From positions 1 to 10,966 of the forward strand of contig JAISHZ010000291.1 of NCBI GenBank assembly GCA_031262285.1: a stretch of DNA of 10,966 nt, written 5' to 3'. Position numbers and translations under genes: made by a program. Under the pieces are notes generated by a model. That model searched no databases, was not told the origin of the DNA, and was given only the letters and a program-made list of their open reading frames with translations. Positions 1-6,636 of this stretch are shown here, one piece after another; within the stretch, counting starts at the first letter, position 1; the number at the start of each line of letters is the position of its first letter. This stretch comes from Lachnospiraceae bacterium. GTDB taxonomy: Bacteria > Bacillota_A > Clostridia > Lachnospirales > Lachnospiraceae.

Positions 1-196
1 AAAAGTACAAAGATTTCTTTCCCAGCCGTTTTTCGTGGCAGGACAATTCACCGGATTGGAAGGAAAATACGTTCCGATCAATGAGACGATCAGAGGATTC
101 CAAGAAATATTAGATGGAAAACATGATGAGATACCCGAGAGCTATTTCTTGAATGCCGGAAGTATTGATGATGTATTGGCGAAAGGTCAAGAATAA
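1..196 (+). CDS. atpD: F-type ATP synthase beta subunit, C-terminal end (partial)
   Basis: This is the last 64 residues of the catalytic beta subunit of F1 ATP synthase; the reading frame enters from the left edge (first whole codon at base 2) and stops with TAA at 194-196. The fragment reads [18 protein letters not shown] and later [13 protein letters not shown], ending in [19 protein letters not shown], which matches the helical C-terminal domain of the family. In known family members this domain carries the DELSEED loop (outside this window) that contacts the gamma and epsilon subunits. One oddity is Gly in VAGQFTG, where the E. coli and Bacillus proteins have Glu (VAEVFTG, VAEQFTG). It lies 79 bases upstream of atpC, the usual order at the end of an atp operon. 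The assignment is firm. Confidence 0.96.
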   Translation, partial: KVQRFLSQPFFVAGQFTGLEGKYVPINETIRGFQEILDGKHDEIPESYFLNAGSIDDVLAKGQE

Positions 197-275
197 GTGC
201 GAGAACTGTATTAGAAGTTTTTAGTTTGGGAAAATAGATGTCAATAGGAACGAAAAGTAGAAAGGAAGCGGTGTG

Positions 276-680
276 ATGGCAGAAGAACAAGGATTTTTCT
301 TGCGTGTGATTACGCCGGAACGAATCTTCTATGAGGGTGACGTTGATATGGTAGAATTCAATACCACCGAAGGGGAGATTGGCGTTCTACCCGGGCATAT
401 TCCACTGACCGTCATCTGCGCTCCCGGTGTGTTGCGGATACACGAAGAACAGCAGGAGAGAGAAGCTGCTCTTCATGCGGGATTTGCAGAGATTCTTCCG
501 GAAGGGATAACGGTCATGGCTGAGTTGGTGGAATGGCCGGATGAAATAGACCAAAAACGAGCGCGAGCAGCAAAAGAACGCGCAGAAGAACGTCTACGAG
601 CTCATACACCGGAGACGGATTTGGCGAGAGCGCAGACTGCTTTGGCAAGATCCGTTGCGAGACTGGCTTTTTTTAAGTGA
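276..680 (+). CDS. atpC: F-type ATP synthase epsilon subunit
   Basis: A 134-aa epsilon subunit of F1, part of the central stalk that couples rotation to catalysis and can inhibit ATP hydrolysis. Residues 1-85 form the beta-sandwich domain (typical stretches: VITPERIFYEGDVDMVEF, GEIGVLPGHIPLT), and residues about 90-134 the two C-terminal helices, ending RSVARLAFFK. IDQKRA at residues 91-96 fits the I(L)DxxRA motif known to bind ATP in Bacillus epsilon, so ATP-sensed inhibition is plausible (inference). I chose ATG 276 over the in-frame GTG at 273 because AAGGAAG (262-268) is then 7 bases upstream. The length is normal for the family. It is the last gene of the atp operon, directly after atpD. 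No GC-rich terminator follows the stop. Confidence 0.96.
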   Translation: MAEEQGFFLRVITPERIFYEGDVDMVEFNTTEGEIGVLPGHIPLTVICAPGVLRIHEEQQEREAALHAGFAEILPEGITVMAELVEWPDEIDQKRARAAKERAEERLRAHTPETDLARAQTALARSVARLAFFK

Positions 681-684
681 ACAA

Positions 685-714
685 TAGAACGCCTTACGCA
701 TATACTAGTATAAA
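685..714 (+). promoter_or_regulatory. weak candidate promoter before the 129-aa gene
   Basis: TATAAA at 709-714 could be a -10 box, with TAGAAC at 685-690 as a poor -35 (3 of 6 matches) at 18-base spacing. The palindrome ATACTAGTAT at 702-711 overlaps it. Because no convincing terminator separates atpC from the next gene, read-through from the atp operon is an equally good explanation for its expression. Confidence 0.25.
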
Positions 715-732
715 TTCGAGTTTCGTCTTATT

Positions 733-749
733 CCCATTCATTGAATGGG
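733..749. repeat. short inverted repeat in a 5' leader
   Basis: CCCATTCA and TGAATGGG are perfect 8-base arms around a single central T. As RNA it would form a 6-bp stem with a 5-base loop. It ends 4 bases before the Shine-Dalgarno AGAGGAG (754-760) of the next gene, so it could be an operator or a small leader hairpin. No T-run follows it, so it is not an intrinsic terminator. Confidence 0.4.
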
Positions 750-765
750 TCAGAGAGGAGAATAA

Positions 766-1155
766 ATGGAGTATGAGCGCAGGGCGTTACCTTTTTACAT
801 GAGTTACCCCGGTCCCCAAAGCGTCAGACCAAACGAGAGTGTCATTAGAGATTTGGAGTATCTTCATCAGACATATCCCAATGAAGTACGTAAGTATCAG
901 CTAAGGGTCGCAGAAATTCTGGACAAAATGGATTATGAAGGAAGTATGATCTATGATGAATATCCGGATCGGTGTAGTTTGCAACATTTGGCGAAATCTA
1001 TCACAGGGATCTTGGAACAGGAAGAAACGAGGAAAATGCCATCATCGAAATCCGCCGATGAGTGGAAGTGGATGGAGAATTTGGTTCAAGTATTGCTGTG
1101 TAATGAGATCTATAAACGCAGACACGGTGGTAGAAGGAGATTCGTGACATTTTAA
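766..1155 (+). CDS. conserved-type small protein of unknown function, after atpC
   Basis: A 129-aa protein without a recognisable catalytic domain. The start ATG 766 has a strong Shine-Dalgarno AGAGGAG (754-760) at 5-base spacing. The N-terminus is Tyr/Pro-rich (MEYERRALPFYMSYPG, no signal peptide or membrane segment). A helical middle follows with LEYLHQTYPNEVRKYQ, then the acidic block KMDYEGSMIYDEYPDRCSL (about residues 54-72). The C-terminus is strongly basic: LLCNEIYKRRHGGRRRF. From memory, Lachnospiraceae genomes carry similar small proteins with a 'DKMEYEGSMMYDEYPD' core and a basic Cys/Arg tail, annotated as hypothetical; I cannot confirm this here. It lies 85 bases after atpC and ends just before a hairpin terminator, so it may be the last cistron of an extended atp transcript. 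The basic tail could bind nucleic acid or acidic membrane lipids (speculation). Confidence 0.85.
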   Translation: MEYERRALPFYMSYPGPQSVRPNESVIRDLEYLHQTYPNEVRKYQLRVAEILDKMDYEGSMIYDEYPDRCSLQHLAKSITGILEQEETRKMPSSKSADEWKWMENLVQVLLCNEIYKRRHGGRRRFVTF

Positions 1156-1191
1156 GAGTACTAAAATGGTATCCGATATGAAACGATTGGT

Positions 1192-1232
1192 ATGAAAGTG
1201 GAGTCAAAAAGGTATTTTGACCCCACTTTCAT
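1192..1232 (+). terminator. long hairpin, probable intrinsic terminator
   Basis: The arms 1192-1209 and 1215-1232 pair over 18 positions with one mismatch (A1202 against C1222) around the loop AGGTA (1210-1214). The stem starts 37 bases after the stop of the 129-aa gene. The T-run after the stem is short (TTTG, partly within the arm), so termination efficiency is uncertain. The arm symmetry means it could also act on the opposite strand, but no minus-strand gene needs it there. Confidence 0.6.
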
Positions 1233-1261
1233 TTGTCGCTTAACTCATATTATGCTATGAT
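1233..1261 (+). promoter_or_regulatory. candidate sigma-A promoter for the AIM24-family gene and queT
   Basis: TTGTCG (1233-1238) and TATGAT (1256-1261) are separated by 17 bases, and a TG at 1253-1254 gives an extended -10. Transcription would begin near 1268, leaving a leader of about 70 bases before ATG 1341. The box pair starts right where the preceding terminator stem ends, a compact terminator-promoter junction. Confidence 0.6.
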
Positions 1262-1340
1262 GGACAAGAAAAAATCATCTACAGGACAGTGAACGCTTTA
1301 ACTCGTGAGACCCAATAAGCGGGTCAGAAAGGAAGCAGGT

Positions 1341-2039
1341 ATGATTTTTAAGATCGAGTCACAAATGCAATTTCCGATGGCGACGATTTCCATGCAACAC
1401 GGAGAGGGATGTCGTATTTCGAGCGGAAGTATGGTATACCACTCAGATGGGGTTACTTTGCAAGCACATCTGAATGGCAAAGGGGGTGGCATCGGCAAAT
1501 TTGTCGGCGCGCTAGCGCGAAGTGCCGTTTCGGGAGAATCCGTGTTTATTACAGAAGTATCCTGCAATGCCGCATCCGGTGACGTGGCAATTGCACCTAG
1601 TATTCCGGGTAGTATTACTTCGTTGGATGTTGGGACAAGACAATATTGCTTAAATGATTACACTTTCTTAGCAATGGAAAGCACCGTGAACTATTCTATG
1701 AAACGACAAAATATCGGGAAAGCGATTTTTTCGCGCTCAGGTGGCTTGTTCGTGATGCATACCGAAGGTCAGGGTAAAATGTTAATCAATTCTTTTGGAT
1801 CCATCAAAGAAATCATGTTGGACAATGTCAGAAATTTTGCGGTTGACAATGGTCACGTGGTGGCATGGGATTCTACACTCAATTACGAGATCAAACTGCA
1901 AAGTGGATTCTTTGGCTCCATTGGAACCGGAGAAGGACTAATTAATGTATTCAACGGGACAGGTCGGCTATTGATCCAAAGTCTGAATTTAGACGCTTTT
2001 GGAGGAGTTTTAACTCCATACTTAAAGATCAGCCGTTAA
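1341..2039 (+). CDS. AIM24 / TIGR00266 family protein
   Basis: A 232-aa protein of the AIM24 family (Pfam PF01987, TIGR00266), a beta-rich fold related to the trp RNA-binding attenuation protein. The bacterial members have no settled function; the yeast namesake is a mitochondrial inner-membrane protein. Diagnostic stretches are the Gly-rich segment GKGGGIGKF (residues 47-54), SGESVFITEV (64-73), the following APSIPGSITSLDV (85-97), SRSGGLFVMHTEGQG (131-145) and VVAWDSTLNYEI (173-184). No signal peptide or membrane helix is seen, so it is probably cytoplasmic. I start it at ATG 1341, which has AAAGGAAG (1328-1335) 5 bases upstream; an in-frame GTG at 1305 would add 12 residues but lacks a good ribosome site. 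queT follows after 80 bases with no terminator between, so the two are probably co-transcribed. Confidence 0.9.
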   Translation: MIFKIESQMQFPMATISMQHGEGCRISSGSMVYHSDGVTLQAHLNGKGGGIGKFVGALARSAVSGESVFITEVSCNAASGDVAIAPSIPGSITSLDVGTRQYCLNDYTFLAMESTVNYSMKRQNIGKAIFSRSGGLFVMHTEGQGKMLINSFGSIKEIMLDNVRNFAVDNGHVVAWDSTLNYEIKLQSGFFGSIGTGEGLINVFNGTGRLLIQSLNLDAFGGVLTPYLKISR

Positions 2040-2068
2040 AAGAGGCAAGAGAAGAGAAATAAGGAATA

Positions 2069-2110
2069 CGTGAGTTCGAAACCATCCTCACGATAAACAA
2101 AACTAAGGAG
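2069..2110 (+). promoter_or_regulatory. preQ1-I riboswitch controlling queT translation
   Basis: Stem P1 is CGTGAG (2069-2074) with CTCACG (2087-2092), 6 perfect pairs. The 12-base loop TTCGAAACCATC (2075-2086) has the length and the opening TTC of the classic Bacillus preQ1-I loop. The A-rich tail ATAAACAAAACTAAGG (2093-2108) matches the family's 3' A-tract plus CUAAGG pseudoknot strand. The tail overlaps the Shine-Dalgarno AAGGAG (2105-2110), 9 bases before ATG 2120. Binding of preQ1 (pre-queuosine-1) should therefore hide the ribosome site and lower QueT synthesis. A translational mechanism is inferred from this overlap and from the lack of a terminator hairpin. The downstream transporter for queuosine precursors independently supports the call. 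Confidence 0.87.
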
Positions 2111-2119
2111 ATACATTTC

Positions 2120-2602
2120 ATGAAAACGAAAAAAGCCCTTTTTCTGACAAGAGCTGCAGTGATTGCTGCATTATATGTTGTTTTGACTTATCTTGCACAA
2201 ATTTTTAATCTATCCTCCGGTGCTGTGCAACTACGGTTTGCGGAAGCATTGACTATTCTACCTTATTTTATGCCATCAGCAATACCAGGTCTCTTCGTTG
2301 GCTGTCTACTAGCCAATAGCCTCATCGGTAGTATGTTGGTAGACACGCTGTTTGGTAGTTTAGCCACATTATTGGGAGCTTTCGGTACCTACGCATTGCG
2401 GAAGTACAAATGGCTTGCCCCGGTTCCGCCCATCATGGCCAATACCATCGTAGTACCGCTTATTTTGCGGTATGGATATGCTCTGCCGGGCTCGTTGCCT
2501 TACCTTGCGTTGACCGTAGGGATTGGTGAATTACTATCCTGTGGGCTCTTTGGTATGGCGCTTCTTTTGACACTGGAACGACACCGGAAAGTAATATCGT
2601 AA
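2120..2602 (+). CDS. queT: QueT family queuosine-precursor transporter (ECF S component)
   Basis: A 160-aa integral membrane protein of the QueT family (Pfam PF06177), the substrate-binding S component of an energy-coupling-factor transporter thought to import queuosine precursors such as preQ1. The short basic N-terminus (MKTKKALFLTRAA) leads into about five or six hydrophobic segments, roughly at residues 11-27, 44-60, 61-77, 80-95, 104-119 and 126-150. Family signatures visible are RAAVIAALYVVLT (11-23), GAVQLRFAEAL (34-44) and the SLIGSMLVDTLFGSLATLLG region (67-86). The length is usual for the family. The shared ECF ATPase and T subunits are not in this window. Its expression is expected to fall when preQ1 is plentiful, through the riboswitch just upstream. 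It converges with the minus-strand 847-aa gene, leaving 46 bases between stops. Confidence 0.93.
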   Translation: MKTKKALFLTRAAVIAALYVVLTYLAQIFNLSSGAVQLRFAEALTILPYFMPSAIPGLFVGCLLANSLIGSMLVDTLFGSLATLLGAFGTYALRKYKWLAPVPPIMANTIVVPLILRYGYALPGSLPYLALTVGIGELLSCGLFGMALLLTLERHRKVIS

Positions 2603-2629
2603 TTCTTGCCTTATGCTCACTGAAGTAGG

Positions 2630-2648
2630 TGATACAGTAGCTATATCA
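2630..2648 (-). terminator. small hairpin between convergent genes (weak terminator candidate)
   Basis: Read on the minus strand, TGATATAG and CTGTATCA pair over 8 positions (one G-U) around the loop CTA, starting right after the TAA of the 847-aa gene. On the plus strand the same arms have an A-C mismatch, so the structure favours minus-strand RNA. It is AT-rich and lacks a U-tract, so it is a poor intrinsic terminator by itself. I see no better terminator between queT and the opposing gene. Confidence 0.25.
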
Positions 2649-5192
2649 TTATCGGATATATGTCAAAAAGCGATTTCCGTTGTCTTCAAAATAGGCGGCG
2701 GAGTCGTTTTTTCCTTTTTGATAGATCCGTCCGGTAGAAGGCTCCATCAATATCACGTTAAATTCGTTATACCCAACCACAAGAACAGCTTCTCCACCCT
2801 CTACGGTTGCAAGGATAGGAGTTCTTTGATTGACATAATACAAGACCGCATCAAGTGCACAGCCGGTCAACTCCAGTACAAGGTGATCATCCAACCCTTC
2901 GCGTAGAATCGTTGCTGCGGTTTCTCCTTGATCCAATAAGTATTGTGCATTTCGTACATTGCCTTCATAGGTGAGCATAGCTTCCAAACACACAGCCAAA
3001 CTTCCGGAATCCTCTGTCACAATACTTTCTTTGATTGCGGAGATTTGTATTCGCGTATTTCTGTTGGCTTTATTCCAAATCGTTTGCCCATTCTCATCAG
3101 TGACCACAGCTTGGTGTTGATACGCCAGATCAATGGCGACTGCCGGGACATTTGTGATCTTTTCCACTCCGTAGGGACCGTATACATAATAACGCGGCGA
3201 TTCGCTGACGGGTTCTATTATTAAAAGCTTGTTTCCCTCAAACATCACTTCTTTTGGAATCAATATTTTAAGGGTGTCTGTCGTAACGGTGTTTCGCATT
3301 TGTATCTGAACATATTTCGCAAATTTTTCAATTACTACTGTTGAGAGAGTGTTTTTGCCATTTGTTACTTTGGTATTATTCGTAATATGGTTGACGCTCG
3401 TTTCTTGATAACTTCCATCCTCTTCTTTTTGTATCTGTTTTAGAATAATTTGATTTTCTAATATTTCTGCTTCGGTGACGTAAATCAGTTGATTCTCTTC
3501 GCTATATTCTTTCAAAAGTGTTCCGTCTGCATTTTGAATACAGACCTTGTACATGGGAAAAAGCACCCCGCCTTCTCGTTCCCAGGAAATATCTGCTTGT
3601 TTTGCTACGCCAAAAATAATATCTTCTCCCATAAATCCAAGCGGGCGTATGGATTCGTCTTCGTCGACAGCAATCTGATGAGTCGCACCGGAGCTTAAAT
3701 TCTTCACTGTCAAAACACTGCTTCGATGATAATCTTCTCCTTGTTGCCAAACCAATATTTTGTGATTGTCGGAGACTTGCATCGTATCATCTTGCGTACA
3801 AGAGAGAATTTGCGCATAGGTTTGATTGACAGTATCAATTTGCGTGACAGTGTTTTCCAGAAACAGATACAAAATGCCGTCACGGTTGAGGTACAATAAA
3901 CGCTCCATTTCTGCCTGTAGCACCTCAAAAGATTTCAAATAGGGCAAAAAGACTACTTCTTCTATTGTATTTGCGACGCTGTCGTACCGATAAATCAATA
4001 CGCCGACATTGCCTTCGTGACGCCCTCGGTTCATATATCCGTAGACGGCAAAACGGACATTTCCACCCTCATCCGTATCTAAAATTTTAATCGCATGCTT
4101 GGTGTAGCGGGAGCGTGAATCCATATTGCGTTGATCATAGAAAGAAAAGATCACGGTGACTTTGTTTGTACTGATATTGTAACTCAGCAGTTTGTTTGCG
4201 ACTTCGAAAACCAAGATATTCCCATCCTCACTTTCCAGATAAGGAACATCTTCGTTTACAATCCCTAACACGATTTTATCATTCTGAAAAATGCTGTTTT
4301 CATCGGGTATTTGAGTCAGAGAACGTTTGAAATCCAGTAAATAAACGCGATCCGGAGTGTAACGAATGCGGTAAAATTCATCGACTTGATATAAGGTGTC
4401 TTGGTCTTCCAGACGCACGATGTATTGCAACGTGACGGAAGCCGTTTGAAGAATCAACTCTTTCATGGCTATCGTAGGCTTGGTCAGTTCTTCTACACGC
4501 AAGTCTCCCCAAGTGATCATCTGAAAGCTACTGTGAATATCGACATTGTGGAACGATGTATTGTCTCCTGTTTCATCACTTTCCATATACATCGCTAATT
4601 TTTGCGCTTGTTGCTTGTCATAAAGAGTATGATGGAAATCATTCACAAACTGCAACTTTTCTTGCGCAAAAGTATGATCACTCCAGATGACCTTGGTATA
4701 GTAGCGAAGTATTTCTTCATCAACAGATAAAAGTATGATCATTGCATATTCGGTATCTCGTTCAATTAAATCTTTTAAGGTAATATGTCCACGAAGATAA
4801 GCCTCTTCTTGAACATATTCCGTAACCGGTGAATGCTCGATCAAGCGACTGCCATCCAAACTTCTGATTTCGACAGCAATGTCGCTGATCGTAGCGCCAT
4901 ATGGTTCAATCGTAAAATAGGTATCTCTGTCTGTACCCAATTCCGTGATATGGTCACGCATAAATGGCACATTCATCGCACTTTGATAACCATGGAGCTC
5001 ATTGTAGGTCATATATTCCCCCGAATCAGTGAGCAATTCCATCGAGACTACCGGTAATGTCGCGGAAGCTAAATCCATCGTCATATTATAATTACCGCGG
5101 TTCATAATCTCACCGATGAGTACCAGAGCTACCATAAATGTAATTCCGAAGACAACCCCTTTTAAAATGGACTTCTTCACATTTACTTTCAT
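2649..5192 (-). CDS. membrane-anchored protein with probable beta-propeller and degenerate C39-like domain
   Basis: An 847-aa protein I do not recognise by name. Residues 1-9 are basic (MKVNVKKSI), and about 11-28 form one hydrophobic helix (GVVFGITFMVALVLIGEI) with no clear signal-peptidase site. This suggests a single-pass anchor with the bulk outside the cell. Residues about 30-270 are a mixed extracellular region. From about 270 to 700, short beta-like strands recur (GNILVFEVANKLLSYNI, VGVLIYRYD, DGILYLFLENTVTQID, HKILVWQQG), as expected of a WD40/TolB-like propeller. Residues about 715-847 resemble a papain-like C39 peptidase: SGSLAVCLEAMLTYEG near 729, then GGEAVLVVGY (799-808) and MEPSTG (816-821). 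The expected catalytic His is Glu801 and the Asp is Glu818. The expected Cys position aligns to Ser731, so it is probably inactive. The start overlaps the methyltransferase stop by 4 bases (ATGA), with GAGGAG upstream, indicating translational coupling. Confidence 0.85.
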   Translation of the reverse strand: MKVNVKKSILKGVVFGITFMVALVLIGEIMNRGNYNMTMDLASATLPVVSMELLTDSGEYMTYNELHGYQSAMNVPFMRDHITELGTDRDTYFTIEPYGATISDIAVEIRSLDGSRLIEHSPVTEYVQEEAYLRGHITLKDLIERDTEYAMIILLSVDEEILRYYTKVIWSDHTFAQEKLQFVNDFHHTLYDKQQAQKLAMYMESDETGDNTSFHNVDIHSSFQMITWGDLRVEELTKPTIAMKELILQTASVTLQYIVRLEDQDTLYQVDEFYRIRYTPDRVYLLDFKRSLTQIPDENSIFQNDKIVLGIVNEDVPYLESEDGNILVFEVANKLLSYNISTNKVTVIFSFYDQRNMDSRSRYTKHAIKILDTDEGGNVRFAVYGYMNRGRHEGNVGVLIYRYDSVANTIEEVVFLPYLKSFEVLQAEMERLLYLNRDGILYLFLENTVTQIDTVNQTYAQILSCTQDDTMQVSDNHKILVWQQGEDYHRSSVLTVKNLSSGATHQIAVDEDESIRPLGFMGEDIIFGVAKQADISWEREGGVLFPMYKVCIQNADGTLLKEYSEENQLIYVTEAEILENQIILKQIQKEEDGSYQETSVNHITNNTKVTNGKNTLSTVVIEKFAKYVQIQMRNTVTTDTLKILIPKEVMFEGNKLLIIEPVSESPRYYVYGPYGVEKITNVPAVAIDLAYQHQAVVTDENGQTIWNKANRNTRIQISAIKESIVTEDSGSLAVCLEAMLTYEGNVRNAQYLLDQGETAATILREGLDDHLVLELTGCALDAVLYYVNQRTPILATVEGGEAVLVVGYNEFNVILMEPSTGRIYQKGKNDSAAYFEDNGNRFLTYIR

Positions 5193-6418
5193 AGCAGGCT
5201 CTCCTCTTGATCGGATGAAACCCGCGCTCCGGGGTCTTTTTGAGCGGTTGTGCTTGAAGATTCCAACAATCGTTTGAGTGTTGGTGATATATGAAAGAAT
5301 TGAATCAAATCCTCACATTGCTCGAAGGTAGTTTGTTCTTTACGGTCATTTCTCATCCCATGGCGCAAAACTGCGCGAATCAATAAGTTTTTGGGAGTAT
5401 GCTCCATGTCGATGAATTCTAAAATCTGGACACGATAGCCTTCGCTTTCCAGAAGACAGGCGCGAATGCTGTCGGTCAATAAAGCACTGAATCTTTCTTT
5501 GATGATTCCATACTGCAGCATCGGTTTGAAAAAGGGATTGGTAATTTGCGCGGATAGTTCATGTTGGCAGCAGGGAACGGCAAATATTACTTTTGCATTC
5601 CACCGTATCGCCTTTTCCAGAGCGGCATCTGTCGCGGTATCACAAGCATGTAAAGACACCACCATATCAATTTCTTCATTGGTATCAAACGTAGAGATTT
5701 CTCCGGTTTGGAAATGAAGATGTTCATATCCGTATCGTTTTGCCAATGCATTACCTTCCTCGATCAGATCTTTCTTCAAATCCAAACCGGTAATGGTAAC
5801 CATTCGTTTTTGGATCTCATGAAGGTAATAGTAGAGTGCAAAGGTCAGATAGGATTTACCACATCCAAAATCAACGATGCGAATAGGTCTCCCCGTCGGG
5901 AGTTGATCCAAAATATCTTCTGTGAATTCCAGATAACGATTGATTTGTCTGAATTTGTCATATTTGGCTTTCACGATTTTGCCTTCAGGTGTCTGTACTC
6001 CTAGGTCGATCAAAAAACTGACAGGCGTTCCTTCTTCTAAAAGATAGTGCTTCGTGCGATTATGGGAAAGAGAATCTGCTTTTTTCTCGATTGTGGCGGA
6101 TTTGCGTTTCTTGATCGAAAGGCGTCCTTTCTTGCTTACCAAAACTATCGCAGAATATTGCGTGGACTGAAATTGTGCTTGTCGAAACCAACCGGACAAA
6201 TAGGTACAAATACGGTCAGTCATTTCCGTTTTGTCTAAATTGGCGTGAAAAACTTGTGCACCGCTATACCTTGTGGCTTGAAATAAGAGTTGATCTTTGA
6301 TCAAAATAGGTCTAATCTTTACCTTTGAGCCGCTTTCTTTGGAAATAGCGTCACTTAAAACGATCTGTTCCAATTCTTCGTTTAACATCAAATCAAGCAA
6401 TTCCTTCAATTCTTTCAT
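5189..6418 (-). CDS. class I SAM-dependent methyltransferase (Methyltransf_32-like)
   Basis: A 409-aa methyltransferase. An N-terminal region (1-about 135) is unassigned and carries a basic patch (SKKGRLSIKKRK). It is followed by KYDKFRQINRYLEF (about 152-165) and a Rossmann-fold domain. SAM motif I is VDFGCGKSYLTFAL (182-195), the acidic strand end is GLDLK (211-215), VSLHACDTATDAAL (254-267) follows, and VPCCQHEL (281-288) occupies the post-IV position. Motif I, HACD and PCC together fit Pfam PF13679, whose relatives include METTL25/RRNAD1-type proteins; the substrate is unknown and RNA is only one possibility. The C-terminal tail (SSSTTAQKDPGARVSSDQEESLL region) looks disordered. I start at ATG 6418 because GGGAG lies 5 bases upstream; ATG 6451 would add 11 residues without a ribosome site. 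It is the first gene of a two-gene minus-strand operon, overlapping the next start by 4 bases. Confidence 0.88.
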   Translation of the reverse strand: MKELKELLDLMLNEELEQIVLSDAISKESGSKVKIRPILIKDQLLFQATRYSGAQVFHANLDKTEMTDRICTYLSGWFRQAQFQSTQYSAIVLVSKKGRLSIKKRKSATIEKKADSLSHNRTKHYLLEEGTPVSFLIDLGVQTPEGKIVKAKYDKFRQINRYLEFTEDILDQLPTGRPIRIVDFGCGKSYLTFALYYYLHEIQKRMVTITGLDLKKDLIEEGNALAKRYGYEHLHFQTGEISTFDTNEEIDMVVSLHACDTATDAALEKAIRWNAKVIFAVPCCQHELSAQITNPFFKPMLQYGIIKERFSALLTDSIRACLLESEGYRVQILEFIDMEHTPKNLLIRAVLRHGMRNDRKEQTTFEQCEDLIQFFHISPTLKRLLESSSTTAQKDPGARVSSDQEESLL

Positions 6419-6463
6419 ATAGACTCCCATCTGCCCGATATCGGTAGGCATTCATTCAAAAGG

Positions 6464-6484
6464 GAAAAGCGTTCGCTGCTTTTC
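6464..6484 (-). repeat. leader hairpin before the methyltransferase gene
   Basis: GAAAAGC and GCTTTTC are perfect 7-base arms around a 7-base loop. On the minus-strand transcript the stem is followed by CCCTTTTG, giving a weak attenuator-like look. It lies about 45 bases upstream of the ATG. The perfect 10-base palindrome CCGATATCGG (6435-6444) lies between it and the ribosome site. Confidence 0.3.
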
Positions 6485-6513
6485 GAAGTTTGTAAATATA
6501 TATATAGGAAGAT

Positions 6514-6525
6514 CCGCTTGAGCGG
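6514..6525. promoter_or_regulatory. inverted repeat, possible operator
   Basis: CCGCT and AGCGG are perfect arms around TG. With one bulged base the flanking GAT and ATC extend them to 8 pairs (6511-6529). It sits about 25-35 bases downstream of the predicted start of the minus-strand transcript and next to the TA-rich run at 6497-6506. It could be a repressor site or a leader stem. No regulator gene is nearby to support either. Confidence 0.3.
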
Positions 6526-6556
6526 TATCTCATGAATGGCGTTTCGTATCTACCAT

Positions 6557-6585
6557 ATTGTAGCGGTATTTTCCAATCTCTGCAA
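6557..6585 (-). promoter_or_regulatory. candidate sigma-A promoter for the methyltransferase operon
   Basis: On the minus strand, TTGCAG (6585-6580) and TACAAT (6562-6557) are 17 bases apart. The -10 matches the consensus at 5 of 6 positions and the -35 at the TTG. Transcription would start near 6550, giving a leader of about 130 bases before ATG 6418 that contains the inverted repeats at 6514-6525 and 6464-6484. Confidence 0.5.
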
Positions 6586-6607
6586 GCTTTGCTTTGCAAA
6601 AACAAGA

Positions 6608-6636
6608 TTGTATGCGTCAAGGGAATGGGCTATAAT
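6608..6636 (+). promoter_or_regulatory. sigma-A promoter for pfkA and the downstream genes
   Basis: TTGTAT (6608-6613) and a perfect TATAAT (6631-6636) are separated by exactly 17 bases. Transcription should start near 6643, leaving a leader of about 62 bases before the TTG start at 6705. It is divergent from, and about 22 bases away from, the minus-strand -35 box at 6580-6585. No equally good promoter is seen before dnaX, ybaB or recR, so it may drive the whole plus-strand cluster. Confidence 0.7.

Noticed and set aside
667..676. T-run at the end of atpC as an intrinsic terminator
   Set aside because: The Ts encode the Phe-Phe-Lys end of the protein, and only a 4-bp stem can form before them.
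1305..1340. GTG 1305 as the start of the AIM24-family protein
   Set aside because: There is no ribosome site at proper spacing; the extra residues (RPNKRVRKEAG) are not family-like, and ATG 1341 has AAAGGAAG just upstream.
2004..2017. GGAGTT-TT-AACTCC near the end of the AIM24-family gene as a terminator or operator
   Set aside because: It lies inside the coding sequence, the two-base centre cannot form a stable hairpin with all arms paired, and no T-run follows.
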